The notes beneath the pieces are model-generated. The model worked only from the letters and a program-made list of their open reading frames with translations. It was not told where the DNA came from and ran no database searches. A stretch of DNA of 64,000 bases from NCEH01 sp043195135 (lineage in GTDB: Bacteria; Pseudomonadota; Alphaproteobacteria; Rhizobiales; Xanthobacteraceae), in the NCBI RefSeq assembly GCF_043195135.1, contig NZ_JBAFWP010000001.1; one strand, given 5' to 3'. The position numbers and the translations under genes are program-made. Positions within the stretch are counted from its first letter, which is position 1. Each line of letters starts with the position of its first letter. Positions 25,806-36,414 of the stretch are shown in pieces.

Positions 25806-26969
25806 ATGACATCCCCTGTCGCGCGCAGCGCCATCATCGTCGGTGCGGGAATCGGCGGGCTGGCCTGTGCCATCGCCCTGCGTCGCACGGGGATTTCCGT
25901 GCGCGTGCTGGAGCAGGCGGACGCGCTGGAAGAGGTCGGCGCGGGGCTCCAGCTCACGCCCAATGCGACGCGCATCCTGCGCGATCTTGATCTGTTGCCG
26001 GCGCTGGAAGCGGTGGCGATCGCGCCCGATGCGCTGGAAGTGCGCGATGGGCGCAGCGATTCCGTCATCGCCCATTGCCCCTATGATGCCGCGACGGCCC
26101 GCTTCGGCGCCCCGTTCCTGGTGGTGCATCGCGCCGATCTGCACCGCGTGCTGAGCGACGCGGCGCGCGCCGCCGGTGCGGAGATCCTGCTCGGCGCCCG
26201 GCTCGAGGGCGTGGAGGCGGACGACACTCAGGCCTCGGCGGTCGCCAACCGCGCCGGCGACGCGCTGCCGCTCGAAGCCGACCTGTTGGTGGGCGCGGAC
26301 GGCATCCGCTCCGTGGTGCGGCCGCAGATCGGGCTTTCGGCGGTGCCCGTGTTCGCCCAGCGCGTCGCCTATCGGGCCACCGTGCCCGTGGAGCAGGGGC
26401 GCGCGCCGAATGTGGTGCAATTGTTCCTCGGCGCCGAGGCCCACCTTGTCACCTACCCCGTGCGGTCCGGCCGCGCCATCAATGTGGTGGCGGTGGTTCA
26501 GGAATCGCGGCCGGTCACCCGTTGGAGCGAAGAGGGCGACGCGAGCCGCGTGCATGCCGCCTTCGCCGAATGGGCCGAGCCGGTGCGCCGGCTGCTCGCC
26601 GCCGCGCCCGCCTTCCAATGCTGGGGCCTGTATGATCTCGATCCCCTGCCCCGCTGGGGCTCGGGCCGCGTGACCCTGCTGGGCGATGCCGCCCACGCCA
26701 TGCTGCCGTTCCTTGCCCAGGGCGCCGCCCAGGCGATCGAGGATGCCGCCGGGCTCGCGGCCGAGCTGAACCGCGGATCCGACGTGACCGCCGCGCTGCG
26801 CGCCTATGAGGCCGCCCGCCAGCCCCGCACGGCGCGCATCCAGCGGGACGCCCGCACCAACGGCACGGTCTACCACCTGTCCGGCCCCGCGAAATTCGCC
26901 CGCGACACGCTGCTGCGCATCACCGCCGACCGCCTCATCGACCATTACGGGTGGATCTACGGCGCCTAG
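25806..26969 (+). CDS. FAD-dependent aromatic monooxygenase
   Basis: A 387-residue class A flavoprotein hydroxylase. It has the N-terminal FAD motif IIVGAGIGGLACAIALRRTG, the DG motif GADGIRSVVR and the second FAD motif VTLLGDAAHAMLPFLAQGAAQAIEDAAGLA. The N-terminal half resembles salicylate hydroxylase and 3-hydroxybenzoate 6-hydroxylase. No catabolic partner genes are close, so the substrate stays open. The preceding CHCC gene is six bases away. Confidence 0.87.
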   Translation: MTSPVARSAIIVGAGIGGLACAIALRRTGISVRVLEQADALEEVGAGLQLTPNATRILRDLDLLPALEAVAIAPDALEVRDGRSDSVIAHCPYDAATARFGAPFLVVHRADLHRVLSDAARAAGAEILLGARLEGVEADDTQASAVANRAGDALPLEADLLVGADGIRSVVRPQIGLSAVPVFAQRVAYRATVPVEQGRAPNVVQLFLGAEAHLVTYPVRSGRAINVVAVVQESRPVTRWSEEGDASRVHAAFAEWAEPVRRLLAAAPAFQCWGLYDLDPLPRWGSGRVTLLGDAAHAMLPFLAQGAAQAIEDAAGLAAELNRGSDVTAALRAYEAARQPRTARIQRDARTNGTVYHLSGPAKFARDTLLRITADRLIDHYGWIYGA

Positions 26970-27234
26970 GGCCAATCGACAGTCAACGGCGTGGCGGATC
27001 GTCGAGGCGCTGACGGCAAGTGCACGCCATTGTCTTTCTTTGACCGGCGCTCCACGCCGGGAGCACCCGCGCGGGCCTTGAAACGCCGGTGCCAGCGGGG
27101 CCGCGTGGATACACGGGACAGGCCCGTGCATGACGATGCTCTGCCGCAATGGCCTCAACCCATGAATGTCGATTGGTCCTAGCTGGAGCATCCTCCGATT
27201 GAGACGCTCGGTGCCCCCTCCATTCTAAAAGACC

Positions 27235-29064
27235 TTAAGCGCCGGCGACGCACCAGCGCACGGACCAGGGCGCCGCGCGGCCGTCCTCGAACGCCCCTTC
27301 GGTCCAGAGGACGGTCCCTTCCGGAGGGCGAAAGCCATCCTGCGCGACGGCGGCGAGATTGGCCGCGACGCACAGCCGACGGCCATCCTCAAGGGTCCAT
27401 GCAACCTCCACCGCCGCCCGGCCAACCACCCGCGTGGCGGACAGGCGCCCGGTCAGCAGCGGCAGAAGCGGCCAGACATGCTCCCGCCGCACGGCGATGA
27501 CGTGGCGATACCAGTCCAGCCACTCCAGGTGCTCGGCAAGGTCGCGGTCCGACCATTCGAGCTTCGAGGCCAGAAAGGTGGATTGCGCCACCGGATCGGG
27601 AATGCGCTCGCGCATGTCGGGATCTCGAAACGCGGGGAAGCGGGCAAATTCCGCCCGCCGCCCCGCGCGCACCGCCTCGGCAAGATCCCCCTCGAAGCCG
27701 CAGAAGAACAGGAACGGCTGCGCCGCCGCCCATTCCTCCCCCATGAACAGCATGGGGATCTGCGGGCCGAGCAGATAGAGCGCCGCCGCCGCCCGCACCG
27801 CTTCGCGCGGCGCCAGGGCGGTGATGCGCTCGCCGAAGGCCCGGTTGCCGATCTGGTCGTGGTTTTGCAGGAAGGCGACGAAGGCGATGGAGGCGAGGTG
27901 CGCGCTCGGCTCGCCCCGCTCCGTGCCGCGATAGGGCATATGCTCGCCCTGGAACGCGAAGCCTTCCGCCAGGGCCCGGCCGAGCCTTTCGGTGTCGCCC
28001 GCATAATCGGCGTAATAGCCTTCCGCCTCCCCCGTGATGGCGGCGTGCACGGCATGGTGCACGTCGTCGTTCCATTGAGCGGTGAAGCGGGTCGACGGGT
28101 CGCCTTCCAGAAGATGCGCCTCGTTGGCCTCGTTCTCGACGATGAGATGCACATGCCGGCCCCGGCAGGCGGCCCGCACGCGCCGTTCCAGCTCGTTCAG
28201 GAAACGGTCGGCGCTGTCGTCCATAATGGCGTGCACGGCATCCAGCCGCAGCCCGTCCATATGGAATTCCTGAAGCCAATACAGCGCATTGTGAATCATG
28301 AAATCGCGCACGACCGCGCTGTTGGGGCCGTCGAAATTCAGCCCGGCGCCCCAGGGCGTCCGGTGACGCTCGGTGAAGAAGCAGGGCGCGTAGGCGTGCA
28401 GGTAATTCCCGTCCGGCCCGAAGTGATTATAGACCACGTCGAGGATCACCATGAGCCCGCGGGCGTGGGCGGCATCCACGAAGGCGCGCAGGTCCTCCGG
28501 CCGGCCGTAGGAGCTGTCCGGCGCATAGAATAGCACGCCGTCATAGCCCCAGTTCCGGCCGCCGGGAAAATCCGCCACGGGCATGATCTCGACCGCCGTG
28601 ACGCCGAGTTCCACCAGATCGTCCAGCCGCTCCGTCGCCGCCCGAAAGGTGCCCTCGGAAGTGAAGGCGCCGATGTGCAATTCGTAAATGATCGCCTCGT
28701 GCCATGGCCGACCGTGCCAATCTGTGTCGCGCCAGGTGTAGCGCGCGGGGTCGATCACCTCGCTCGGGCCGTGGGCATCCTCCGGCTGGTACCGGGAGGC
28801 TGGGTCCGGCACCATCAGCCCGTCCTCAAGCTGGAAGCGATAGCGCGTCCCGGCACCGGCTGCGGGGACGACGCACTGGTGCCAGCCGTCGAGCGTGCGA
28901 TGCATGGAAAATGCGCGGGTTTCCTCGAGCACCAGCGTCACCCGCCGTTGCGCCGGCGCAAACAGGCGGAACCGCACCCCGTTTGTCTCGATCTGCGCGC
29001 CGAACGGCATGGCGTGGCCGCGCGGGGCATCCGAAGCGACGTCTGGGGGAACGAAACTGTTCAT
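27235..29064 (-). CDS. treZ: Malto-oligosyltrehalose trehalohydrolase
   Basis: TreZ cleaves trehalose from the end of glucans that TreY has converted to maltooligosyl-trehalose. The roughly 609-residue GH13 enzyme has an N-terminal E-set domain (FGAQIETNGVRFRLFAPAQRRVTLVLE), then the catalytic barrel with VILDVVYNHFGPDGNY, nucleophile region GLRLDAVHAI, acid region LIVENEANEAHLLEG and FLQNHDQIGNRAFGER. I chose ATG at 29064; a longer frame would start inside the promoter-like element at 29125-29150. Its partner treY is last gene of the operon on the other strand 20 kb away. Confidence 0.92.
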   Translation of the reverse strand: MNSFVPPDVASDAPRGHAMPFGAQIETNGVRFRLFAPAQRRVTLVLEETRAFSMHRTLDGWHQCVVPAAGAGTRYRFQLEDGLMVPDPASRYQPEDAHGPSEVIDPARYTWRDTDWHGRPWHEAIIYELHIGAFTSEGTFRAATERLDDLVELGVTAVEIMPVADFPGGRNWGYDGVLFYAPDSSYGRPEDLRAFVDAAHARGLMVILDVVYNHFGPDGNYLHAYAPCFFTERHRTPWGAGLNFDGPNSAVVRDFMIHNALYWLQEFHMDGLRLDAVHAIMDDSADRFLNELERRVRAACRGRHVHLIVENEANEAHLLEGDPSTRFTAQWNDDVHHAVHAAITGEAEGYYADYAGDTERLGRALAEGFAFQGEHMPYRGTERGEPSAHLASIAFVAFLQNHDQIGNRAFGERITALAPREAVRAAAALYLLGPQIPMLFMGEEWAAAQPFLFFCGFEGDLAEAVRAGRRAEFARFPAFRDPDMRERIPDPVAQSTFLASKLEWSDRDLAEHLEWLDWYRHVIAVRREHVWPLLPLLTGRLSATRVVGRAAVEVAWTLEDGRRLCVAANLAAVAQDGFRPPEGTVLWTEGAFEDGRAAPWSVRWCVAGA

Positions 29065-29124
29065 GCTGGCGATACCCGGACGGTTCGGGAGGTCTTGCGG
29101 GTCCTGCGCCCGCCTTGCCTGTTC

Positions 29125-29150
29125 AACCTTCGCCACACGGCGAAGGTTCC
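29125..29150 (-). promoter_or_regulatory. EcfG-type stress promoter of treZ, within a palindrome
   Basis: On the minus strand GGAAC is followed after 17 bases by GGTT, close to the alphaproteobacterial general stress consensus GGAAC-N16/17-CGTT (first base of the -10 differs). It is about 60 bases ahead of the treZ ATG. The same bases form the perfect palindrome AACCTTCGCC-acac-GGCGAAGGTT (29125-29148), so an operator function is an alternative. Confidence 0.55.
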
Positions 29151-29285
29151 GACCTACCGTGGCGCCCCGGCGCCGATCCGCGCGAAGGCGAGGTCGCGCG
29201 GGCCCGTGTCTTTCCGGGCGCTTTTTCGGCTTCCGGGGCGCTTTTTCTTGCCCTTCGCCTTCGCGCCTGCGAGAAGGCAGGCATC

Positions 29286-31157
29286 ATGATCGTTCTTGAC
29301 GATATTTCGCTCCGCGTCGCGGGGCGCCTGCTCATTGACCACGCGTCCGCGGCCATTCCCGAGAACGCGCGCGTGGGCGTGGTCGGCCGCAACGGCACGG
29401 GCAAGACCACCCTCTTCAAGGCGCTGGTCGGCGAGCTGGAGCTGGAGAGCGGTGTGGTGCGCCTGCCCAACCGCACCCGCATCGGTCGCGTGGCACAGGA
29501 AGCGCCCTCCGGCCCCGACAGCCTGCTGGAACGCGTGCTCGCCGCCGATACCGAGCGCGCCGCTTTGCTGGAAGAGAGCAAGACTGCCACCGACCCGCAC
29601 CGCATCGCCGAGATCGAGATCCGCCTGGTGGATATCGATGCCCATTCGGCGCCCTCGCGCGCCGCGCGCATCCTCGCCGGCCTCGGCTTCGACGAGAGCG
29701 CGCAGGCCCGGCCCTGCTCGGAATTTTCCGGCGGCTGGCGCATGCGCGTCGCGCTCGCGGCGCTGCTGTTCACCGAGCCGGACCTGCTGCTGCTGGACGA
29801 ACCGACCAATTATCTCGATCTGGAAGGCACGCTGTGGCTTCAGGATTATCTCGCGAACTATCCGCGCACGGTCATCCTCATCAGCCATGACCGCGACCTG
29901 CTCGACACCAGCGTCGACCACATCCTGCATTTCTTCAACGGCAAGCTGACCCTTTATCGCGGCGGCTTCACTTCCTTCGATCGCCAGCGCCGGGAACGGC
30001 TGCTGCTGGACCAGAAGGCCCGCAAGAAGCAGGAGGGCCAGCGCGCCCATATGGAAGCGTTCGTCGCCCGCTTCCGCGCCAAGGCTTCCAAGGCCAAGCA
30101 GGCCCAGTCGCGCATGAAGGCGCTCGCCAAGATGGAGCCGCTGGCCGCCGAGGTGGGCGAGACCCAGGCCGCCATCTCCATCCGCCATCCCGAGAAGCTG
30201 CTCTCCCCGCCGATCGTGGTGCTGGACCGGGTGGAGGTCGGCTATGTGGAAAACAAGCCGATCCTGCGCCATCTCGACCTGCGCATCGACGAGGACGACC
30301 GCATCGCCCTCCTGGGGCCGAACGGCAACGGCAAGTCCACCTTCGCCAAGCTGCTGGCGGGCCGCCTTGCCCCGCAGAAGGGCAATGTGGTGCGCGCCGA
30401 CAAGCTGGAGGTCGCCTATCTCGCCCAGCACCAGCTGGACGAGCTGATCCCCGGCGACAGCGCCGCCCAGCACGTGCGCAAGCTGATGCCCGACGCGCCC
30501 GAGGCCAAGGTGCGCGCCCGCGCCGCCGAAATGGGCTTTTCCGGCGCGGCGGCGGACACCAAGGTGTCCTCGCTCTCGGGCGGCGAGAAGGCGCGCCTGC
30601 TGCTCGGCCTCGCGGCCTTCAACGGCCCCCACATGCTGATCCTCGACGAGCCCACCAACCATCTGGACATCCAGGCGCGCGAGGCGCTGATCAACGCCAT
30701 CAACGATTTTCCCGGCGCCGTGATCCTGGTCTCGCATGACCGGCATCTGCTGGAAGCCTGCGCCGAACGGCTCTGGGTGGTCGGCGGCGGCACGGTGAAG
30801 CCCTATGACGGCGACCTCGACCAATATCGCCGCGAGGTGCTGAGCAAATCCAACGGCCGCATGACCGGCGACGGCAAGAAGGAGCGCATCGACGGCGTCG
30901 AGCCGGCCGAGGAAGCGGCGGATCTCGCCCCCTTGCGCAAGCGCCTCAAGGATGTGGAAGCCCAGGTGGCGAAGATCGAAAAGGATATCGCCGCCGTGGA
31001 CAAGCGCCTGGCGGATCCGAAAATCGCGAAATTCCCCAATGACGCAGCCCGGCTGAACAAGCAGCGCGCCGATCTGGTGGACGCCCTGGCGCAGGCGGAA
31101 GAGGACTGGATCGCCGTCAGCGCCGATCTGGAAGCCCTGGCGCAGGCGGCGGAATAA
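29286..31157 (+). CDS. ABC-F family ATPase
   Basis: A 623-residue soluble protein with two ATPase domains and no membrane part, as in ABC-F ribosome-associated factors (Uup/YheS/EttA group). First domain: GRNGTGKTTL, FSGGWRMRVALA, LLLLDEPTNYLD. Second: GPNGNGKSTF, LSGGEKARLLL, LILDEPTNHLD. Between them lies the P-site tRNA-interaction linker (KKQEGQRAHMEAFVARFRAKASKAKQAQSRMKAL), and a C-terminal coiled coil follows from about residue 540. Likely acts on stalled ribosomes or ribosome assembly. It interrupts the trehalose genes without an evident functional link. Confidence 0.92.
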   Translation: MIVLDDISLRVAGRLLIDHASAAIPENARVGVVGRNGTGKTTLFKALVGELELESGVVRLPNRTRIGRVAQEAPSGPDSLLERVLAADTERAALLEESKTATDPHRIAEIEIRLVDIDAHSAPSRAARILAGLGFDESAQARPCSEFSGGWRMRVALAALLFTEPDLLLLDEPTNYLDLEGTLWLQDYLANYPRTVILISHDRDLLDTSVDHILHFFNGKLTLYRGGFTSFDRQRRERLLLDQKARKKQEGQRAHMEAFVARFRAKASKAKQAQSRMKALAKMEPLAAEVGETQAAISIRHPEKLLSPPIVVLDRVEVGYVENKPILRHLDLRIDEDDRIALLGPNGNGKSTFAKLLAGRLAPQKGNVVRADKLEVAYLAQHQLDELIPGDSAAQHVRKLMPDAPEAKVRARAAEMGFSGAAADTKVSSLSGGEKARLLLGLAAFNGPHMLILDEPTNHLDIQAREALINAINDFPGAVILVSHDRHLLEACAERLWVVGGGTVKPYDGDLDQYRREVLSKSNGRMTGDGKKERIDGVEPAEEAADLAPLRKRLKDVEAQVAKIEKDIAAVDKRLADPKIAKFPNDAARLNKQRADLVDALAQAEEDWIAVSADLEALAQAAE

Positions 31158-31196
31158 AACCGCCGCCCGCACCGGGCGCCGCTCCGCGCGCCGGCG

Positions 31197-32837
<1,641 letters not shown>

Positions 32838-32949
32838 GGACGGTCCTTCCCCTGGCTTTGCGCGCCGCGCCGGCGCCATTCAAGCAGCCCGGCGCGACCG
32901 GCGCATTACGCATCCCCCGGCCGGGCACGGGCACCGGCGCGATGGTCAC

Positions 32950-32975
32950 AACGGGCGGTACGCCGCCCCGGTTCC
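32950..32975 (-). promoter_or_regulatory. EcfG-type stress promoter of the alpha-glucosidase gene
   Basis: On the minus strand GGAAC-N17-CGTT is an exact match to the promoter consensus of EcfG sigma factors, which run the general stress response in Alphaproteobacteria. The -10 lies about 113 bases before the start codon at 32837. Confidence 0.7.
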
Positions 32976-33029
32976 GCTCCTTGCGTGCGGGTCCGCGGCC
33001 CGCTGCGCCCAATGGCCTGCGAAAGAAGG

Positions 33030-33054
33030 GGAACCGCCGCTGCCCTGGGGCGTT
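33030..33054 (+). promoter_or_regulatory. EcfG-type stress promoter of the glgE operon
   Basis: GGAAC-N16-CGTT exactly matches the EcfG consensus and ends 76 bases before the glgE start. With the opposite-strand match at 32950-32975 it forms a back-to-back pair in one intergenic region, which makes chance an unlikely explanation. Confidence 0.75.
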
Positions 33055-33129
33055 GCCCCTTTGAAGGGCTCAGCCGGCTTCCTGCCGGACGATGAGTCAT
33101 TCGCCTTCTCCCGCCGCAGTGACGAGCCC

Positions 33130-36100
33130 ATGCTGAACCTCTCCGAACCGCGCGCCAGCCATCAGACCTCGCTTTCGGGCCGCCCGGCCCCCCGGCTGTA
33201 TTTTCTCGATCCCATGCCGCCCGCCGCCTTTGACAAGGCCTGCGCGCACGCGGCCGCGCTCGGGTTCGACGCCATCCTCCTCGCGTCCCCCTTCGCCACC
33301 GGCCGGGATAAAAACGTCTTTCTCAGCGCCGACCACGACCAGCTAAACGCGCGCTTCGACATTCCAGGCGACGCGCTCGACGCCCTCGCGGGGTTGGCCG
33401 ACCAGGCGCGGCAGCAGGGGCTCGACCTGTTCCTGGATCTGGTGGTGGACCGCATGGCGCCGGACGGCCTCCTGCCCGCCATGGAGCCCTCCTGGTTCGT
33501 GGCGCGCGACGCGGAGCCCGCCGCCCCCGATCCCCGCCGCCCGCCGGCACGCGAGGGGGCGCAGGTGAATTTCGCCGATGGCGGGGTCGCGGGCGCGGTC
33601 GGCGCCTATTTCGCCGATCTGGTCGCCGCTTTGGTGGAATGCGGCGCCGCCGGTTTTCGCTGCGACGCCCCGCAGCGCGTGCCGGTGGACGTGTGGCGCA
33701 AAATCATCGGCGCCGGGCGGGACGCCGACGGTGACACCCGCTTTCACGCCTGGACCCCCGGCCTCACCTCCGCGCAGATCGAAGCCCTGCTGCCCGCCGG
33801 CTTCGACGGCGGCTTTTCTTCGCTCGCATGGTGGGATGTGCGAAAGCCCTGGCTGGCGCAGGAAATGGCACTGCTCAACCGCCTCGGCCCCGTGATCGCC
33901 TTTCCCGAGGCCCCCTTCGCCGCGCGTCTCGCGCCCCGGCCGGAAGGGGGCGATCCGACCCGCGTGCACCGGCGGGCGCTCGCGCTCTCAGCAGCCCTGG
34001 GCGACGGGTTGCTGGTTCCGGCCGGCTTTGAATTCGGCGCCCGCGATCCGCTCGATCCCACAGGCGCTGTGGCCACCGATCTCGCGCAATTGCGGGACAC
34101 CGCCGCATTCGATCTTTCCCCCGCGATCGCCGCGGCCAACCACGCCATGGCGCATCGTGCGGCCGGCGAGGCCAGCGGCCCCTGGCGCCTGATCTCGCCG
34201 CCCGCCGCCCCGCTCGCCGCGCTGCTGCGGGAGCGCGAGGACGGGGAGGCGGCGGAACTTGTGATCGCCAACGCCAGCCTCGAGCGCCCGGCGCAGGCCA
34301 ACGGCGCCGCCTTATTGCCGCGCACCGACGGCTTCGCCCGCTTCGATGGACCCGACGGCGAGCCTTTCGACACCACGTCCACCTTGTCCCTGCCGCCGGG
34401 CGCCGTGGTGCGCCTGCACGGCCGGCGGGCGCACCCCATTCTGCTGGAGGAACAAGGCCGCAAGGGCGCGCTCAATGCCGCGCGCGCGCAGCGCCTCGCC
34501 ATCGAAGCGGTCAGCCCGGCCGTGGACGACGGCGCCTTTGCCGTGCGCCGGATCGTCGGCGAGCGCATCACGGTGGAGGCGGACGTGGTGAGCGACGGGC
34601 ATGACGCCATCGCCGTCGCCCTGCTCTGGCGCCCGGCGGACGATGCCACCTGGCGCGAGGCGCGCATGGTTGCACTCGGCAATGATCGCTATCGCGCCGA
34701 TTTCCCCCTCGAGCGCCTGGGCCGCCACCTCTTCACCATCGAGGCGTGGCGCGACCCCTATGCGAGTTTCCATCACGAGCTTTCCGCCAAGGTGAAGGCG
34801 GGGCTCGACGTATCGTTGGAGATCGAGGAAGGCCGGGTGCTGGTGGCCGGCGCCTCCGCCAGCGGGGAGGCCGGCGCGCGCATCGCCGCATTCGGTCTCG
34901 CGCTGGCACGGGCCGATGCACAGGCGGCGCGCGACCTGCTTCTGAGCCCGCAGGCGCAGGAAATCCTGGCCGCCAGCGACGTGCGCCCGTTCGCGGTGCG
35001 CCATCCCCGCTTGTTTCCGGTGGATGCGGAGCGCGAGCGCGCCACCTTCGCCGCCTGGTACGAAATTTTCCCCCGCTCCACCTCGGGCGACGTGAACCGC
35101 CACGGCACGTTCGACGATGTGATCGCCGACCTGCCCCGAATCCGCGACATGGGCTTCGACGTGCTTTATTTCCCGCCGATCCATCCGATCGGCGCGAAGA
35201 ACCGCAAGGGGCGGGACAATACCCTCACGCCCGGCCCGGACGATCCCGGCAGCCCCTATGCCATCGGCTCGCACGAGGGCGGCCACGGGGCGGTGCATCC
35301 CCAACTCGGCACGCTCGCCGACTTCCGCCGCATGCTGGCGGCCGCGCGGGACCATGGCCTTGAGATCGCGCTGGATTTCGCCGTGCAGTGCGCGCCCGAT
35401 CATCCCTGGCTCGCGGCGCATCCCGGCTGGTTCGACTGGCGGCCCGACGGCAGCATCAAATACGCGGAAAATCCGCCGAAGAAATACCAGGACATCGTGA
35501 ACGTGGACTTCTTCGCGAAGGATGCGGTGCCCGACCTGTGGCTCGCCCTGCGCGACGTGGTGTTGCACTGGATCCGCCAGGGGGTGCGCCTATTCCGCGT
35601 GGACAATCCGCACACCAAGCCCTTCCCCTTCTGGGAATGGCTGATCGGCGACGTCCGCGCCCGGCATCCCGACGCGGTGTTCCTGGCCGAGGCCTTCACC
35701 CGGCCGAAAATCATGCACCGGCTGGCGAAGATCGGATTTTCACAGTCCTATACCTATTTCACATGGCGCAACACGAAGGCGGAACTCATTCAATACATGA
35801 ACGAGCTGACCGCTGCGCCGGTCAGCGAGTTTTATCGGCCGCATTTCTTCGTCAATACGCCCGATATCAATCCCTATTATCTTCAGACCTCGGGCCGGCC
35901 CGGCTTCCTGGCCCGCGCCGCCCTCGCCGCGACCCTCTCCGGGCTGTGGGGCATGTTCTCCGGCTTCGAATTGTGCGAGGCGGACCCGGTTCCTGGGAAG
36001 GAGGAATACGCCTCTTCCGATAAATACGAGATTCGCGCCCGAAATTACGGTTCAGAGGGCGGTATTGGGGCCGAAATCACGCTTCTCAACCGCATTCGTC

Positions 36101-36414
36101 GGGAGAATCCGGCGCTGCGCACCCACCGCGGCCTGCTGTTCCTGAATGCCTGGAACGACCAGATCCTGGCCTTCGCGAAATTCACGCCTGATCGTGACAA
36201 CCTATTGGTAATTCTAGTCAATCTCAATCCGCACGCGGCCCAGGGGTGTGATTTCGAGGTCCCGCTCTGGGAACTCGGCCTCCCCGACCATGCCACCATC
36301 CATGTGGAAAATCTCATTCATGAACAATCCTTTAGCTGGAGCGGCAAGATCCAGCACCAGCATCTCGACCCGGCCCTCCCGTTCGCCATCTACCGCTTGT
36401 CCGGGGAGGCCTGA
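33130..36414 (+). CDS. glgE: GlgE maltosyltransferase with extra N-terminal GH13-like domain
   Basis: GlgE adds maltose from maltose-1-phosphate to alpha-1,4-glucan. In this 1094-residue protein the standard GlgE part occupies about residues 458-1094: an N-terminal beta domain, then the barrel with nucleophile D825 (LFRVDNPHTKPFPFW), acid E854 (FLAEAFTRPK), third acid D912 (NTPDINPYY) and the substrate loop KNRKGRDNTL. Actinobacterial GlgE has only this part (near 700 residues). Residues 1-457 form a second, divergent GlgE/amylase-like domain that keeps D179 (GFRCDAPQ) and E260 (AFPEAPF) but has no counterpart of the TPDINP segment. The start follows a weak GACGAG site and fits the upstream EcfG-type promoter. 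treS begins at the very next base. Confidence 0.93.
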   Translation: MLNLSEPRASHQTSLSGRPAPRLYFLDPMPPAAFDKACAHAAALGFDAILLASPFATGRDKNVFLSADHDQLNARFDIPGDALDALAGLADQARQQGLDLFLDLVVDRMAPDGLLPAMEPSWFVARDAEPAAPDPRRPPAREGAQVNFADGGVAGAVGAYFADLVAALVECGAAGFRCDAPQRVPVDVWRKIIGAGRDADGDTRFHAWTPGLTSAQIEALLPAGFDGGFSSLAWWDVRKPWLAQEMALLNRLGPVIAFPEAPFAARLAPRPEGGDPTRVHRRALALSAALGDGLLVPAGFEFGARDPLDPTGAVATDLAQLRDTAAFDLSPAIAAANHAMAHRAAGEASGPWRLISPPAAPLAALLREREDGEAAELVIANASLERPAQANGAALLPRTDGFARFDGPDGEPFDTTSTLSLPPGAVVRLHGRRAHPILLEEQGRKGALNAARAQRLAIEAVSPAVDDGAFAVRRIVGERITVEADVVSDGHDAIAVALLWRPADDATWREARMVALGNDRYRADFPLERLGRHLFTIEAWRDPYASFHHELSAKVKAGLDVSLEIEEGRVLVAGASASGEAGARIAAFGLALARADAQAARDLLLSPQAQEILAASDVRPFAVRHPRLFPVDAERERATFAAWYEIFPRSTSGDVNRHGTFDDVIADLPRIRDMGFDVLYFPPIHPIGAKNRKGRDNTLTPGPDDPGSPYAIGSHEGGHGAVHPQLGTLADFRRMLAAARDHGLEIALDFAVQCAPDHPWLAAHPGWFDWRPDGSIKYAENPPKKYQDIVNVDFFAKDAVPDLWLALRDVVLHWIRQGVRLFRVDNPHTKPFPFWEWLIGDVRARHPDAVFLAEAFTRPKIMHRLAKIGFSQSYTYFTWRNTKAELIQYMNELTAAPVSEFYRPHFFVNTPDINPYYLQTSGRPGFLARAALAATLSGLWGMFSGFELCEADPVPGKEEYASSDKYEIRARNYGSEGGIGAEITLLNRIRRENPALRTHRGLLFLNAWNDQILAFAKFTPDRDNLLVILVNLNPHAAQGCDFEVPLWELGLPDHATIHVENLIHEQSFSWSGKIQHQHLDPALPFAIYRLSGEA

